Source of the DNA: Microbacterium sp. LWO13-1.2
GTDB taxonomy: Bacteria; Actinomycetota; Actinomycetes; Actinomycetales; Microbacteriaceae
Length of the DNA: 64,000 nucleotides
Assembly (NCBI RefSeq): GCF_038397725.1
Contig: NZ_CP151634.1
Location: 3,782,001 to 3,846,000 of the forward strand
Direction: 5' to 3'
Shown here: positions 25,598 to 33,596 of the stretch, one piece after another
Layout: each line of letters starts with the position of its first letter
Numbering within the stretch: position 1 is the first letter of the stretch
The notes under the pieces: model-generated
What the model saw: only the letters and a program-made list of their open reading frames with translations
Told to the model about the DNA's origin: nothing
The model's database searches: none
Made by a program: the position numbers and the translations under genes

Positions 25598-26347
25598 TTA
25601 GGCGGGAAATCCCGAACGCGCGGTGTATCCGAAGTCGCTGAGGATCGTGGTGCCGTTGATCGCTCGGCTGCGCGGCGACACCAGGTACGACACGTGCGCA
25701 GCGACCTCGTCCGCGGTCTGCACCGGGAAGCTGGCATCGCCGAACCCGTCGTCGGCTCCCAGATCGCCACGGCTCATCGGGGTGTCCACGATCGAGGGCG
25801 CCACCGTGTTGACGCGGATCCCGTCTCCGGCGAGATCCACCGAGAGCGCCCTGGCAAACTGCACGAGCGCGGCCTTCGATGCGCAGTACGGCACCATTCC
25901 CGGTGAGGCGACGAGGGCCGAGTCGCTCGAGACGAGGACGACGGATGCTGCCACCGACGCGCGCAGGGCCGGGAGCGCGTGCTTGAGAATGAGGAACGCG
26001 CCCGTGACGTTCACCGCGAAGACCGTCTCCCACTGCGCGAGGCTGGTCTGCTCGATGCCGGATCCGACCGGGCCCGAGACGCCGGCGCAGCAGACGACGG
26101 CATCCAGGCCGTGGAGTTCTGCGACCGCCGTGGCGACGGCACCGCGCACCTCGGCCTCATCCGTGACGTCGGCGGAGACGATCACGGAACCCGGACACGC
26201 GTCGCCCGTCACTTTGACGCCCGCGGAGTCGAGGTCCAGCAGGGCGACTCTCACGCCTTCCGCGGCGAGCGCCAGCGCCACCGCGCGGCCGATCCCGCTC
26301 GCGGCCCCCGTGACCAGCGCCGTTCTCCCGTCCAACTGCAGATCCAT
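25598..26347 (-). CDS. SDR-family oxidoreductase (second of pair)
   Basis: A 249-residue classical SDR: TGAASGIG, DLD acidic residue after strand 2 (suggesting NAD preference), CCAGVSG, Ser in VLVSSDSALVAS and YCASK (YxxxK), then VAPSIVDTPM and a C-terminal INGTTILSDFGY. ATG 26347 is preceded by GGAGGGTGAG. It is divergent from the APC permease gene and upstream of another SDR. The two SDRs differ in predicted cofactor, as might be expected for successive alcohol or hydroxyacid steps in one pathway. Confidence 0.92.
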   Translation of the reverse strand: MDLQLDGRTALVTGAASGIGRAVALALAAEGVRVALLDLDSAGVKVTGDACPGSVIVSADVTDEAEVRGAVATAVAELHGLDAVVCCAGVSGPVGSGIEQTSLAQWETVFAVNVTGAFLILKHALPALRASVAASVVLVSSDSALVASPGMVPYCASKAALVQFARALSVDLAGDGIRVNTVAPSIVDTPMSRGDLGADDGFGDASFPVQTADEVAAHVSYLVSPRSRAINGTTILSDFGYTARSGFPA

Positions 26348-26592
26348 CTCACCCTCCGTCCGCCCCGTCGGCATCGAGCAGCGCCATCGGATGACGGCGG
26401 CGTCCTCCCCGTCATCCTGCTCCTGCGTCGCCGCCAGGCGAACGCCGCTCCGCTGTCCGTGCACGCTCACACCATCGTCTTTCGCTCAGAGGCAAGCGCA
26501 GAGGTCGGCACGCGAGCAGACTCGCCCTAACGAGAATCCCTCGTCGTCCGCACTGTGCGTGAACACAGGCGACAGCCAGCAAAGGAGCCGAC

Positions 26593-28041
26593 GTGGCAGA
26601 TACGACCGCAGTACCGCAGGAGCACACCGCCCTGCGCCCTGGCGCCCTCGGCGTCGCAGGGATCGTCTTCCTGGTGCTGGCGGCGGTCGCGCCGCTCACC
26701 GGCATCGTCGTCGTCGCGTCCATCGCCATCGCGCTCGGCAACGGCGGCGGCACCCCGATGTCGTTCTTCATCGTCGCGGCGATCCTGCTGCTGTTCGCCG
26801 TCGGCTACGCGCAGATGTCGAAGCAGCTGGTCAACGCCGGCGGCTTCTACGCCTTCGTCGTCAAGGGCCTCGGTCGCACCGGCGGCCTCATCGCCGGACT
26901 CATCGCGACGCTCGGTTATAACTTCTTCGTCGTCGGCACCATCGGCACCAGCGGCTTCTTCATGCAGGCGATCATCCGCGATCTGACCGGATTCGACATG
27001 CACTGGATCGTCTGGGGGCTGCTCTCGATCGTGGTGTGCTTCGCGCTCGCCAGGATCGGCGTCGATTTCTCCTCGAAAGTCCTCGGCGTCTGCCTGGTGC
27101 TCGAAGTCCTCATGCTCGTCGTGTTCGACATCTCTGTGCTCGTGCAGACCGGCTACGACGTCGCCGCGTTCAGCCCGGAAGCGGTGTTCTCCGGTTCCCT
27201 CCCGATCGGCCTGCTGCTCGCAGCCACCGGATTCCTCGGCTTCGAGGCGACCGCGCTGTTCAGCGAGGAGGCGAAGCAGCCGCTGCGGACGATCCCCCGC
27301 GCGACCTACACCTCGATCATCGCGATCGGCGTGATCCTCGGCGTCACCACCTGGGCCGTCGTCAGCGCCACCGGCGTCGCGCAGGCGCAGAGCACTGCGC
27401 TGGAGCACCTGCCCACCGGAGACCTCATCTTCTCGCTCTCCGCACAGTATCTCGGCGGACCTCTCACGACGGTCATGATGGTGCTGCTGCTGGTGAGTCT
27501 GTTCGCGGCGATGCTCGCGTTCCACAACTCGGCCACCCGCTACCTGTACTCGCTCGGGCGCGCGCGCATCCTGCCGCACGCACTCGCGCGCACCCGTCGC
27601 AACGGCGCACCGGCGATCGCAGGGATCGTGCAGGCCGGCTTCGCAGCGCTCGTCGCGGTGATCTTCGCGATCGCGGGAGCCGACCCGATCCTCACCCTCG
27701 TCCCCGCGATGCTCGGCTTCGGAACGCTCAGCGTGCTGATCCTGCAGGGCCTCGCCGCGATCTCGATCGTCGTCTACTTCCGGCGCCGTCAGGATCCGCG
27801 TTGGTGGAGCACGTTCATCGCGCCGGGCATCGGATTCCTCGGCATCGCCGCCATCTCGATCCTCGCGGTCGTCAACTTCGACATCGTCGCGGGCTCCAGT
27901 GAGCCGGCGATCCGGATGATGCCGCTGCTGCTCGTGCTCGCCATCATCGGCGGAATCGCCTACGGCGCGTATCTGAAGCGCACGAAGCCCGTCGTCTACG
28001 ACGAGCTCGCCACCGACCTGGAGAAGTTCAGCGACCGCTGA
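26593..28041 (+). CDS. APC-family amino acid/amine permease
   Basis: The 482-residue protein has about 12 predicted helices. It shows APC hallmarks: an unwound first helix (GIVFLVLAAVAPLTGIVVVASIAIALGNGGGTPMSFF), a helix-2 region NAGGFYAFVVKGLGRTGGLIAG, and helix 6 GFLGFEATALFSEEAKQPLRTIPRA. GTG 26593 follows AAAGGAG. Members import amino acids, polyamines or aromatic amines with protons. It heads an operon with a MoaF-like protein and an amidohydrolase, so the transported compound is probably the substrate of that pathway. Confidence 0.93.
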   Translation: MADTTAVPQEHTALRPGALGVAGIVFLVLAAVAPLTGIVVVASIAIALGNGGGTPMSFFIVAAILLLFAVGYAQMSKQLVNAGGFYAFVVKGLGRTGGLIAGLIATLGYNFFVVGTIGTSGFFMQAIIRDLTGFDMHWIVWGLLSIVVCFALARIGVDFSSKVLGVCLVLEVLMLVVFDISVLVQTGYDVAAFSPEAVFSGSLPIGLLLAATGFLGFEATALFSEEAKQPLRTIPRATYTSIIAIGVILGVTTWAVVSATGVAQAQSTALEHLPTGDLIFSLSAQYLGGPLTTVMMVLLLVSLFAAMLAFHNSATRYLYSLGRARILPHALARTRRNGAPAIAGIVQAGFAALVAVIFAIAGADPILTLVPAMLGFGTLSVLILQGLAAISIVVYFRRRQDPRWWSTFIAPGIGFLGIAAISILAVVNFDIVAGSSEPAIRMMPLLLVLAIIGGIAYGAYLKRTKPVVYDELATDLEKFSDR

Positions 28042-28084
28042 GCTCCCCCCGACCACCCCATCACCACGAAGGAAAGCACGCACC

Positions 28085-28924
28085 ATGACCGATGACGTCA
28101 ACCTCTCCGACACGTCCACCTGGCTGCCGCTCGACGGCCTCGCTCCCGGCTTCGACGCCAGCAAGGCCGAGCTCAGCAACGACCTGGACGGTCGCACGTT
28201 CACGGTCGTCGACGATCGGGGAACCCGCATCACCCACACGTTCGGCCCCGGCACCGTCAGTTGGAGCTACGAGCCCGGCGAGGGCGACGAGACGGCCGCG
28301 GCATCCGACACCGACGACTGCGAGGTCATCGAGGTCGACCAGGACCTGTATTACGCGCAGTTCCACCACAAATACCTGCCGAACGAGGCCGTCACGCTGA
28401 TCCTCGACCTCCGCAGCGGCCACGCGCTCTCCGTGATCTCGATCCTCGGTCAAGCGGCCCCCGGCCGGACCGCCGTGCAGATGGCGTTCGCGTCCAGTCT
28501 CATCGAGGGCATCGAGACGAACGGCGAGGCGCCCGCTCCGACGACCGAGCTGATCGGCCGCCGTGTGCTCTGGGTGTACTCCAGCACGCACGCCTACGAG
28601 CACGTCTACCTCTCCCCGCACTGGTACACCTGGCAGTGCCTGGCCGGACCCGAGCAGGGCCTCGCCGACACGGACGCGAACACGGTCTGGCGCATCCGTC
28701 CCGGCATCTACGTCTTCACCTGGCGCGAGAAGGTCATCCCCTGTGGCTCGGTCACGATCGCCGACCACCGCGATCAGAAGGCGATCCGCTCGCACGGTGT
28801 GCTCTTCGGCTGGGACGAGACCGGTACGACTCCGACGCACTTCACGTTCGGTGCGCACGGCCGTCTGATCTCGCACACCACGCACCCGGTCGAGTTCGAC
28901 CCGGCCCGCCCGCTGGCGCGCTGA
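28085..28924 (+). CDS. MoaF-like protein, paralogue 2
   Basis: The 279-residue protein shares with paralogue 1 (18429-19217) the segments LIGRR, YEHVYLSPHWYTWQCL, NTVWRIRPGIYVF and a following RE. It has two lipocalin-like halves (FTVVDDRGTRITHTFGPGTVSW in the first). It lies 43 bases after the APC permease and 2 bases before the amidohydrolase, so the three form an operon. Two diverged paralogues in one region could bind different ligands or act as a heteromer; this is inference. No signal peptide is seen. Confidence 0.8.
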   Translation: MTDDVNLSDTSTWLPLDGLAPGFDASKAELSNDLDGRTFTVVDDRGTRITHTFGPGTVSWSYEPGEGDETAAASDTDDCEVIEVDQDLYYAQFHHKYLPNEAVTLILDLRSGHALSVISILGQAAPGRTAVQMAFASSLIEGIETNGEAPAPTTELIGRRVLWVYSSTHAYEHVYLSPHWYTWQCLAGPEQGLADTDANTVWRIRPGIYVFTWREKVIPCGSVTIADHRDQKAIRSHGVLFGWDETGTTPTHFTFGAHGRLISHTTHPVEFDPARPLAR

Positions 28925-28926
28925 AC

Positions 28927-30573
28927 ATGGTTGTGCACGCCGACCTCATCATCACCGGCGCCAGGGTGCGGACGGTCGATCCCGCACGCCCGCTCGCCGA
29001 GGCGATCGCCATCCGGGACGGGCGCATCCTCGCCGTGGGAACGGCAGCGGAGGCAGCGGTGTTCCGCGGTCGTGGCACCGAGGTGCGCGATCTCGCTGGC
29101 GCCACCGTCTACCCGGGTTTCGTCGACGTGCACAACCACCACGCCACCGCGGGCGTGACCGATCTCTTCGAGTTATCGTTCGGAACGGCACTGGGGCTCG
29201 ACGAGATCCTCGACCGTGTCGCCGCGCATGCGCGATCGCTGCCGGCGGATGCCTGGATCACCGGCGGCTCCTGGGCCAGCACCCTCATGGATGAGTTGAA
29301 CAGCTCTGCCGTGCGCAGGCGCCTCGACGAGGCATCCGGCGGACGCCCGGTGATGCTGTCCGACGACAGCCATCACAACCGCTGGGTCAACGCGGCCGCG
29401 CTGCGCCTGGCCGGGATCTCCAAGGATGCGATCCCCGCTGAGGGCGTCACGCTCGTGGATCCGAGCGATGGCGAGCCCACCGGCATCCTGCTCGAGGCGG
29501 CAGGCATCCCGGTCGCGCAGGCGCACGCGCGGGCCGGAGGTCTCTCGCCCGAGCAGCACCGGCGGGCATCGCAGCGCGGCGTCGAGCTGTTGAACGGCTT
29601 CGGGGTGACGGCGTTCCAGGATGCCGCCGTCTCGCTGGAGATCCTTGCGGCGCTGCAGTCGCTCGATCAGGCCGGCGAGCTGAATGCCTGGGTGGTGTCC
29701 AGCCTCACCGTCAACGACGAGATCTTCGGCTATGACACCGTCGGCGAACCGCTGGTCTCGCGCGGCGAGGAGTTCCGCACCGCGCATCACCGGCCGGACT
29801 TCGTGAAGATCTTCCTCGATGGCGTTCCGCCGGCGCGGACGGCGCTCTTCATCGATCCGTATCTTCCGGACGACGTGCACGGCGCGCACTTCCACGGCAC
29901 GACGACGATGGACTTCGACGAGCTGTACGGCTGGCTCCGCAACGTCGCCGAACGCGGCCTCGGCGCCAAAGTGCACGTCACCGGAGACGGATCGGCTCGA
30001 CTTCTGCTCGACGTCGTGGAACGCCTGCGGGCGGAGCATTTCACCGACACCGCATTCCAGATGGCGCACGGCCAGTTCCTCGCGGACTCGGACATCGAGC
30101 GCCTGGCCGCGCTCCGGGTCGCCGCCGATATCTCGCCGTTCATCTGGTATCCCGGCGTCATCCCACAAGCTCTGGCCGAGGTGCTCGGCGATCGGGCGGA
30201 GCACTCGCAACCCAACCGTTCGATCATCGACGCCGGCGGTCTCGTCGCCGGCGGGTCCGACTGGCCGGTGAGCGAATCTCCGAACCCTCTCGAGGGGATG
30301 CAGGGGCTCGTCACCCGCGCCGACCCGCTCGGACGGGCTCCGGGAACACTGTGGCCGGAACAGGCGGTCACCGCAGAAGAGGCGCTGGAGATCTTCACGA
30401 TCAACGCGGCGACGGCGATGGGCCTCGGCGACGAGACCGGGTCGCTGGCACCGGGCAAGTCGGCCGACTTCGTCGTGCTCGAACGGGATGCCGTCGCGGG
30501 CCCCGCGAATGAGATCTTCCACACCCGGGTGCTGTCGACCTGGTTCGCCGGGCGTGAGGTCTTCACGGCCTGA
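28927..30573 (+). CDS. amidohydrolase family 3 (YtcJ-like) metal-dependent hydrolase
   Basis: The 548-residue protein has the composite beta-sandwich/TIM-barrel layout of amidohydrolase-3 enzymes. The N-terminal ITGARVRTVDPARPLAEAIAIRDGRI segment leads to metal-site VHNHHA. A His lies in KVHVTGDGSAR, another in QMAHGQFL, and the catalytic Asp is in GGSDWPVSESPNPLEG; the tail AAT..GLGDETGSLAPGKSADFVVLE is typical. These enzymes hydrolyse N-acyl or cyclic amides and formamides. In the operon with an APC permease and MoaF it probably opens or deacylates an imported nitrogen compound. The substrate is unknown. Confidence 0.92.
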   Translation: MVVHADLIITGARVRTVDPARPLAEAIAIRDGRILAVGTAAEAAVFRGRGTEVRDLAGATVYPGFVDVHNHHATAGVTDLFELSFGTALGLDEILDRVAAHARSLPADAWITGGSWASTLMDELNSSAVRRRLDEASGGRPVMLSDDSHHNRWVNAAALRLAGISKDAIPAEGVTLVDPSDGEPTGILLEAAGIPVAQAHARAGGLSPEQHRRASQRGVELLNGFGVTAFQDAAVSLEILAALQSLDQAGELNAWVVSSLTVNDEIFGYDTVGEPLVSRGEEFRTAHHRPDFVKIFLDGVPPARTALFIDPYLPDDVHGAHFHGTTTMDFDELYGWLRNVAERGLGAKVHVTGDGSARLLLDVVERLRAEHFTDTAFQMAHGQFLADSDIERLAALRVAADISPFIWYPGVIPQALAEVLGDRAEHSQPNRSIIDAGGLVAGGSDWPVSESPNPLEGMQGLVTRADPLGRAPGTLWPEQAVTAEEALEIFTINAATAMGLGDETGSLAPGKSADFVVLERDAVAGPANEIFHTRVLSTWFAGREVFTA

Positions 30574-30600
30574 AGACGGCGCGCACCGCCTGGTGTTGGC

Positions 30601-30792
30601 GTAGCCGTGGTTGTTGACGCGCCCGGTTGTCGGGGCCACCCCCGTTTGTTGACGCAGCGGATGCGGGACCCCCAGTTATTGACGAGACCCCCTGCTGTCG
30701 ACGTGAATACCTGGGGGTCTCGTCGATAAACGGGGGTGCATGGGTCTCCGACGGGGGTGCTTGGGTCTCCGACGGGGGTGCTTGGGTCTCAA
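30601..30792. repeat. cluster of 16-bp G-rich motifs plus 21-bp tandem repeat, upstream of the nuclease gene
   Basis: The 339-bp gap 30574-30912 contains no gene. It holds copies of a 16-bp motif CCCCCnnTTnTTGACG (30639-30654, 30669-30684; diverged 30688-30703; reverse 30721-30736), plus a partial copy at 30607-30619. Three direct 21-bp units (30729-30749, 30750-30770, 30771-30791; unit about GACGGGGGTGCTTGGGTCTCC) follow without gaps. GAGACC/GGTCTC sequences accompany several copies. A matching cluster lies on the other side of the gene at 31911-32066. Confidence 0.85.
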
Positions 30793-30912
30793 GCGGGAGG
30801 GCCGCGACGTCGGACCGGACTAGTCCTGCACATCTCACGCATTCACCCGAGTTGTTCGCAATCGACGGGATTCCCCTCTCGAACGACGCAGATGGCGGTC
30901 CAGGATGACCGG

Positions 30913-31893
30913 ATGGCGACGCTCACGATCCCACAAGCCAGAAAGCTGCTGCGCTCGCGCCTGCAGCTTCTTGAGGCAGGCGTCACCGATCGACAGATGC
31001 GGGCGTCCGTCGAATCGGGAGCCCTGAAGCGGGTGCGACGCGGCTGGTACGTGCGGACCAGCGACTGGAAGAAGCTGTGGAACGAGGGAAAGCACCTCGT
31101 GGAGGTGCTCGCCGCATGCCTCAACGCGGTGCCGCCCGGCCCGGTTTTCTGGGGTGTATCGGCGGCGGTTCTGCACGGGTTTCCGCTGTATCAGACGGTG
31201 CCGAGTGAAGTGCACGCCGTCACCGATGGCCGCCGTCACAGTCGGCTTCGTGCAGGAATCCGCTGGCACGATGCCCACGTCCCGGCACACGACATCACCG
31301 TGATCGACGGCATCCGCTGCACCAGCCGCGATCGCACCGTCCTCGACGTGACCGCGACCGTGAGCACCGAGGCCGCGGTCGCAGCCGCGGATGCCGCACT
31401 CCGGGGCATCGCCGTCCCCGACGGCCGGACGATGGATGCCGCGATCACTGCGGAATGGCGAGGTGAGCTGGTCTGCCGGGCGAAGAGCGCAACGACCCGC
31501 GGCATCCGTCAGACCCGGTGGGTGATCGAGTTCGCGGACGGCCGCGCACAGCTGCCCGGAGAGAGCGTCAGCCGCCTGCAGTTGCATCGCCTCGGCTTCA
31601 CGGCGGTGGAGCTGCAGACGCGGGTCGTCGGACCGGACTCCGAGGACTACTGGCTGGATTTCGCGTTTCCTGGGTCGCGGAGTTTCGGCGAGTTCGACGG
31701 ACTGGGGAAGTACACGGACCCCGAACTCATGGGAGGGCGCACGATCGAGGAGATCGTCCTCGCAGAGAAGCGTCGAGAGGATGCAGTCCGCGGCGTCACC
31801 GGCTGGGGACTCGGACGCTGGGAGTCGGCGCACCTTGCGACACCGCAGCTCCTCGGAAGGAGACTGAGCGCCTTCGGCATCCGCCCTCCGTGA
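30913..31893 (+). CDS. AbiEi-like HTH plus PD-(D/E)XK (Vsr/DUF559-like) nuclease-fold protein
   Basis: The 326-residue protein begins with a winged-helix region like the AbiEi antitoxin N-terminus (about residues 1-50; LLEAGVTDRQMRASVESGALKRVRRGWYV). Its C-terminus (about 215-300) looks like a Vsr/DUF559 endonuclease core: E217 in GESVSR, D249 in YWLDFAFP, then E260 and D262 in FGEFDGLGKY with K266. ATG 30913 follows CAGGA at good spacing; earlier in-frame codons run through the repeats. No partner toxin is present. Clusters of an inverted G-rich repeat lie on both sides, which suggests a link between nuclease and repeats. Such proteins are common in actinobacteria but uncharacterised; the toxin-antitoxin label may mislead. 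Confidence 0.75.
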   Translation: MATLTIPQARKLLRSRLQLLEAGVTDRQMRASVESGALKRVRRGWYVRTSDWKKLWNEGKHLVEVLAACLNAVPPGPVFWGVSAAVLHGFPLYQTVPSEVHAVTDGRRHSRLRAGIRWHDAHVPAHDITVIDGIRCTSRDRTVLDVTATVSTEAAVAAADAALRGIAVPDGRTMDAAITAEWRGELVCRAKSATTRGIRQTRWVIEFADGRAQLPGESVSRLQLHRLGFTAVELQTRVVGPDSEDYWLDFAFPGSRSFGEFDGLGKYTDPELMGGRTIEEIVLAEKRREDAVRGVTGWGLGRWESAHLATPQLLGRRLSAFGIRPP

Positions 31894-31910
31894 CCCCGGG
31901 GCCTGAAACA

Positions 31911-32066
31911 AACACCCCCGGTTCTCACCGAGGCCCCCGGTTGTTGACGTCGGTAAGCGGGGGTGTCGTCAACAACCGGGGGGTGATACCCGTGACACCG
32001 TCAACAAACGCGGGTGTCGTCAACAGCAGGGGGCATCTACAGCAGAGGGCATCAACAGACGGGGGT
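31911..32066. repeat. cluster of 16-bp G-rich motifs downstream of the nuclease gene
   Basis: The 230-bp gap holds one forward copy of the motif (31934-31949) and four reverse copies (31967-31982, 31999-32014, 32018-32033, 32050-32065). The forward copy and the first reverse copy form a 16-bp inverted repeat around 17 bases. Partial copies occur near 31912-31925. Orientation is mainly opposite to the upstream cluster, so the nuclease gene is bracketed by inverted arrays. Confidence 0.85.
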
Positions 32067-32123
32067 GGCAGCCGCGACGTTGGCGACTGCAGGGGTCACG
32101 ACGCGCGCAGGAGGGGCCGCCGC

Positions 32124-33593
32124 TCACCCCTCCAGCAGGAAGCGCGCTCCGCGCTCGGCGATCATCGCCGCCGGGGCGTTGGTGTTCCCGGTGGGCACGC
32201 GCGGCATCACCGACGCGTCGATCACCCACAGCCCTTCGACCCCGCGCACGCGCAGCTGCGGGTCGACGACGGCCTCGGCATCCGAGCCCATCCGGCAGGT
32301 GCCGACCTGGTGGTGGTAGGTGATCACCGTGCGGCGCACCCAGTCCTCCGTCTCTGCATCCGAAACGTCGGGCCCGGGGTAGGCCTCGACGGCGCCCCAC
32401 CCGTCGGCCAGCGCAGGTCGCGCGCCGATGGAGCGGCACTGTCGGACGGATGCGGCGAGCGCAGCCACATCCCGCTCATCGGCGAGGGCCGCCAGGTCGA
32501 TGTTCGGAGGATCCGCGAGTCCGGGTCCCGACAGCGTCAACGAGCCGCGGCTGTGCGGCGTCACCAGCCCGGCCATCAGGGTGAATCCGTCGCCGCCGCG
32601 CGGCTCCAGTTCGCCCCACATCGGCACCGAGAAATGGATCGGCTGCGTGTCGGGTTCGGCGAGATCATCCTGGCTGCGCCAGAACAGGTGGCTCTGCGTG
32701 ACCGAGATGCCGGGCTGCGGCGGTCCGATCGGCCGTTGCGTGGTGAAGATCACCGGCGAGAGCAGGTGGTCGTGGAGATTCCTGCCGACACCGGGCGCAT
32801 CCTGGACGACCGGGATCCCCAACGCCGTCAGTTCCTCGGCCCGCCCGAAGCCCGACCTCAGCAGAATGACCGGCGAGCCGATCGCACCTGCCGCGAGAAC
32901 GACCGATTCCGCGCGCAGGTCCTCGGCGTCGGCGCCCTCCCCCAGCCGCACGCCCACGGCCCGGCCGTCTTCGACGATCACCGAATGCACCTCGCGCCCG
33001 GTGACGATCGAGAGCTTCTCGGCGACAGGCTGCGCATAGGCCATCCAGGTGTTCACGCGGCGGCCGTCGCGCATCGTCACCTGCTGCTGCGAGACGCCGT
33101 CGAGCGTGCCGCCGTTGTAGTCGCGGTTGTGCGGCAGCCCTTCCTGAACGGCGGCGTCGATGATGGATTCCTGGATCGGGGACAGCGGATAGTCGTCCGT
33201 CACCGGCAGCAGATCGTTCTCGATGGCCTGGAATACCGGCTCGACCTCGGCCCACCCCCAGCCGGTCGCGCCGTCACGCTCCCAGCCGTCGTAGTCGGAT
33301 GCGGCACCGCGAACCCAGATCATGGCGTTCAGCGCATGCGATCCCCCGGTCACCTTGCCGCGAGGCAGGTGCAGACGACGCCCTGCGGCGTGCTCCTGCG
33401 GCGTCGTGTAGAAGTCCCAGTCCTCGGTGCTGTGCCAGAGCTCGCCGGCCCGGGAGGGATCGTGGATGGCCGGGTTCGTGTCGTAGCCGCCGGCCTCGAC
33501 GAGCGTGACCTGCACCCCGGCATCCACCAGTCGTCGAGCGACGATCGATCCCGAGGTTCCCGCGCCGACGACGATGGCAGAGCGCAACACCAT
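32124..33593 (-). CDS. GMC-family FAD oxidoreductase (choline/alcohol dehydrogenase-like)
   Basis: The 489-residue protein has the GMC FAD-binding motif VVGAGTSGSIVARRLVDAG, followed by LVEAGG, the GMC signature around GKVTGGSHALNAMIWVRG, and the C-terminal active-site His in YHHQVGTCRMG. GMC enzymes oxidise alcohols (choline, polyethylene glycol, benzyl alcohols) to aldehydes. The gene follows an aldehyde dehydrogenase by 3 bases, so the two probably convert an alcohol to its acid. Length and motifs resemble BetA, but the pairing does not prove choline as substrate. The downstream side abuts the repeat cluster. Confidence 0.92.
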   Translation of the reverse strand: MVLRSAIVVGAGTSGSIVARRLVDAGVQVTLVEAGGYDTNPAIHDPSRAGELWHSTEDWDFYTTPQEHAAGRRLHLPRGKVTGGSHALNAMIWVRGAASDYDGWERDGATGWGWAEVEPVFQAIENDLLPVTDDYPLSPIQESIIDAAVQEGLPHNRDYNGGTLDGVSQQQVTMRDGRRVNTWMAYAQPVAEKLSIVTGREVHSVIVEDGRAVGVRLGEGADAEDLRAESVVLAAGAIGSPVILLRSGFGRAEELTALGIPVVQDAPGVGRNLHDHLLSPVIFTTQRPIGPPQPGISVTQSHLFWRSQDDLAEPDTQPIHFSVPMWGELEPRGGDGFTLMAGLVTPHSRGSLTLSGPGLADPPNIDLAALADERDVAALAASVRQCRSIGARPALADGWGAVEAYPGPDVSDAETEDWVRRTVITYHHQVGTCRMGSDAEAVVDPQLRVRGVEGLWVIDASVMPRVPTGNTNAPAAMIAERGARFLLEG

Positions 33594-33596
33594 CCC

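Noticed and set aside
30729..30791. CRISPR-like array
   Set aside because: The 21-bp units are contiguous with no spacers and there are no cas genes.
30913..31893. Type IV toxin-antitoxin pair
   Set aside because: Only the AbiEi-like N-terminus is present; no AbiEii toxin gene adjoins, and the C-terminus looks like a nuclease.
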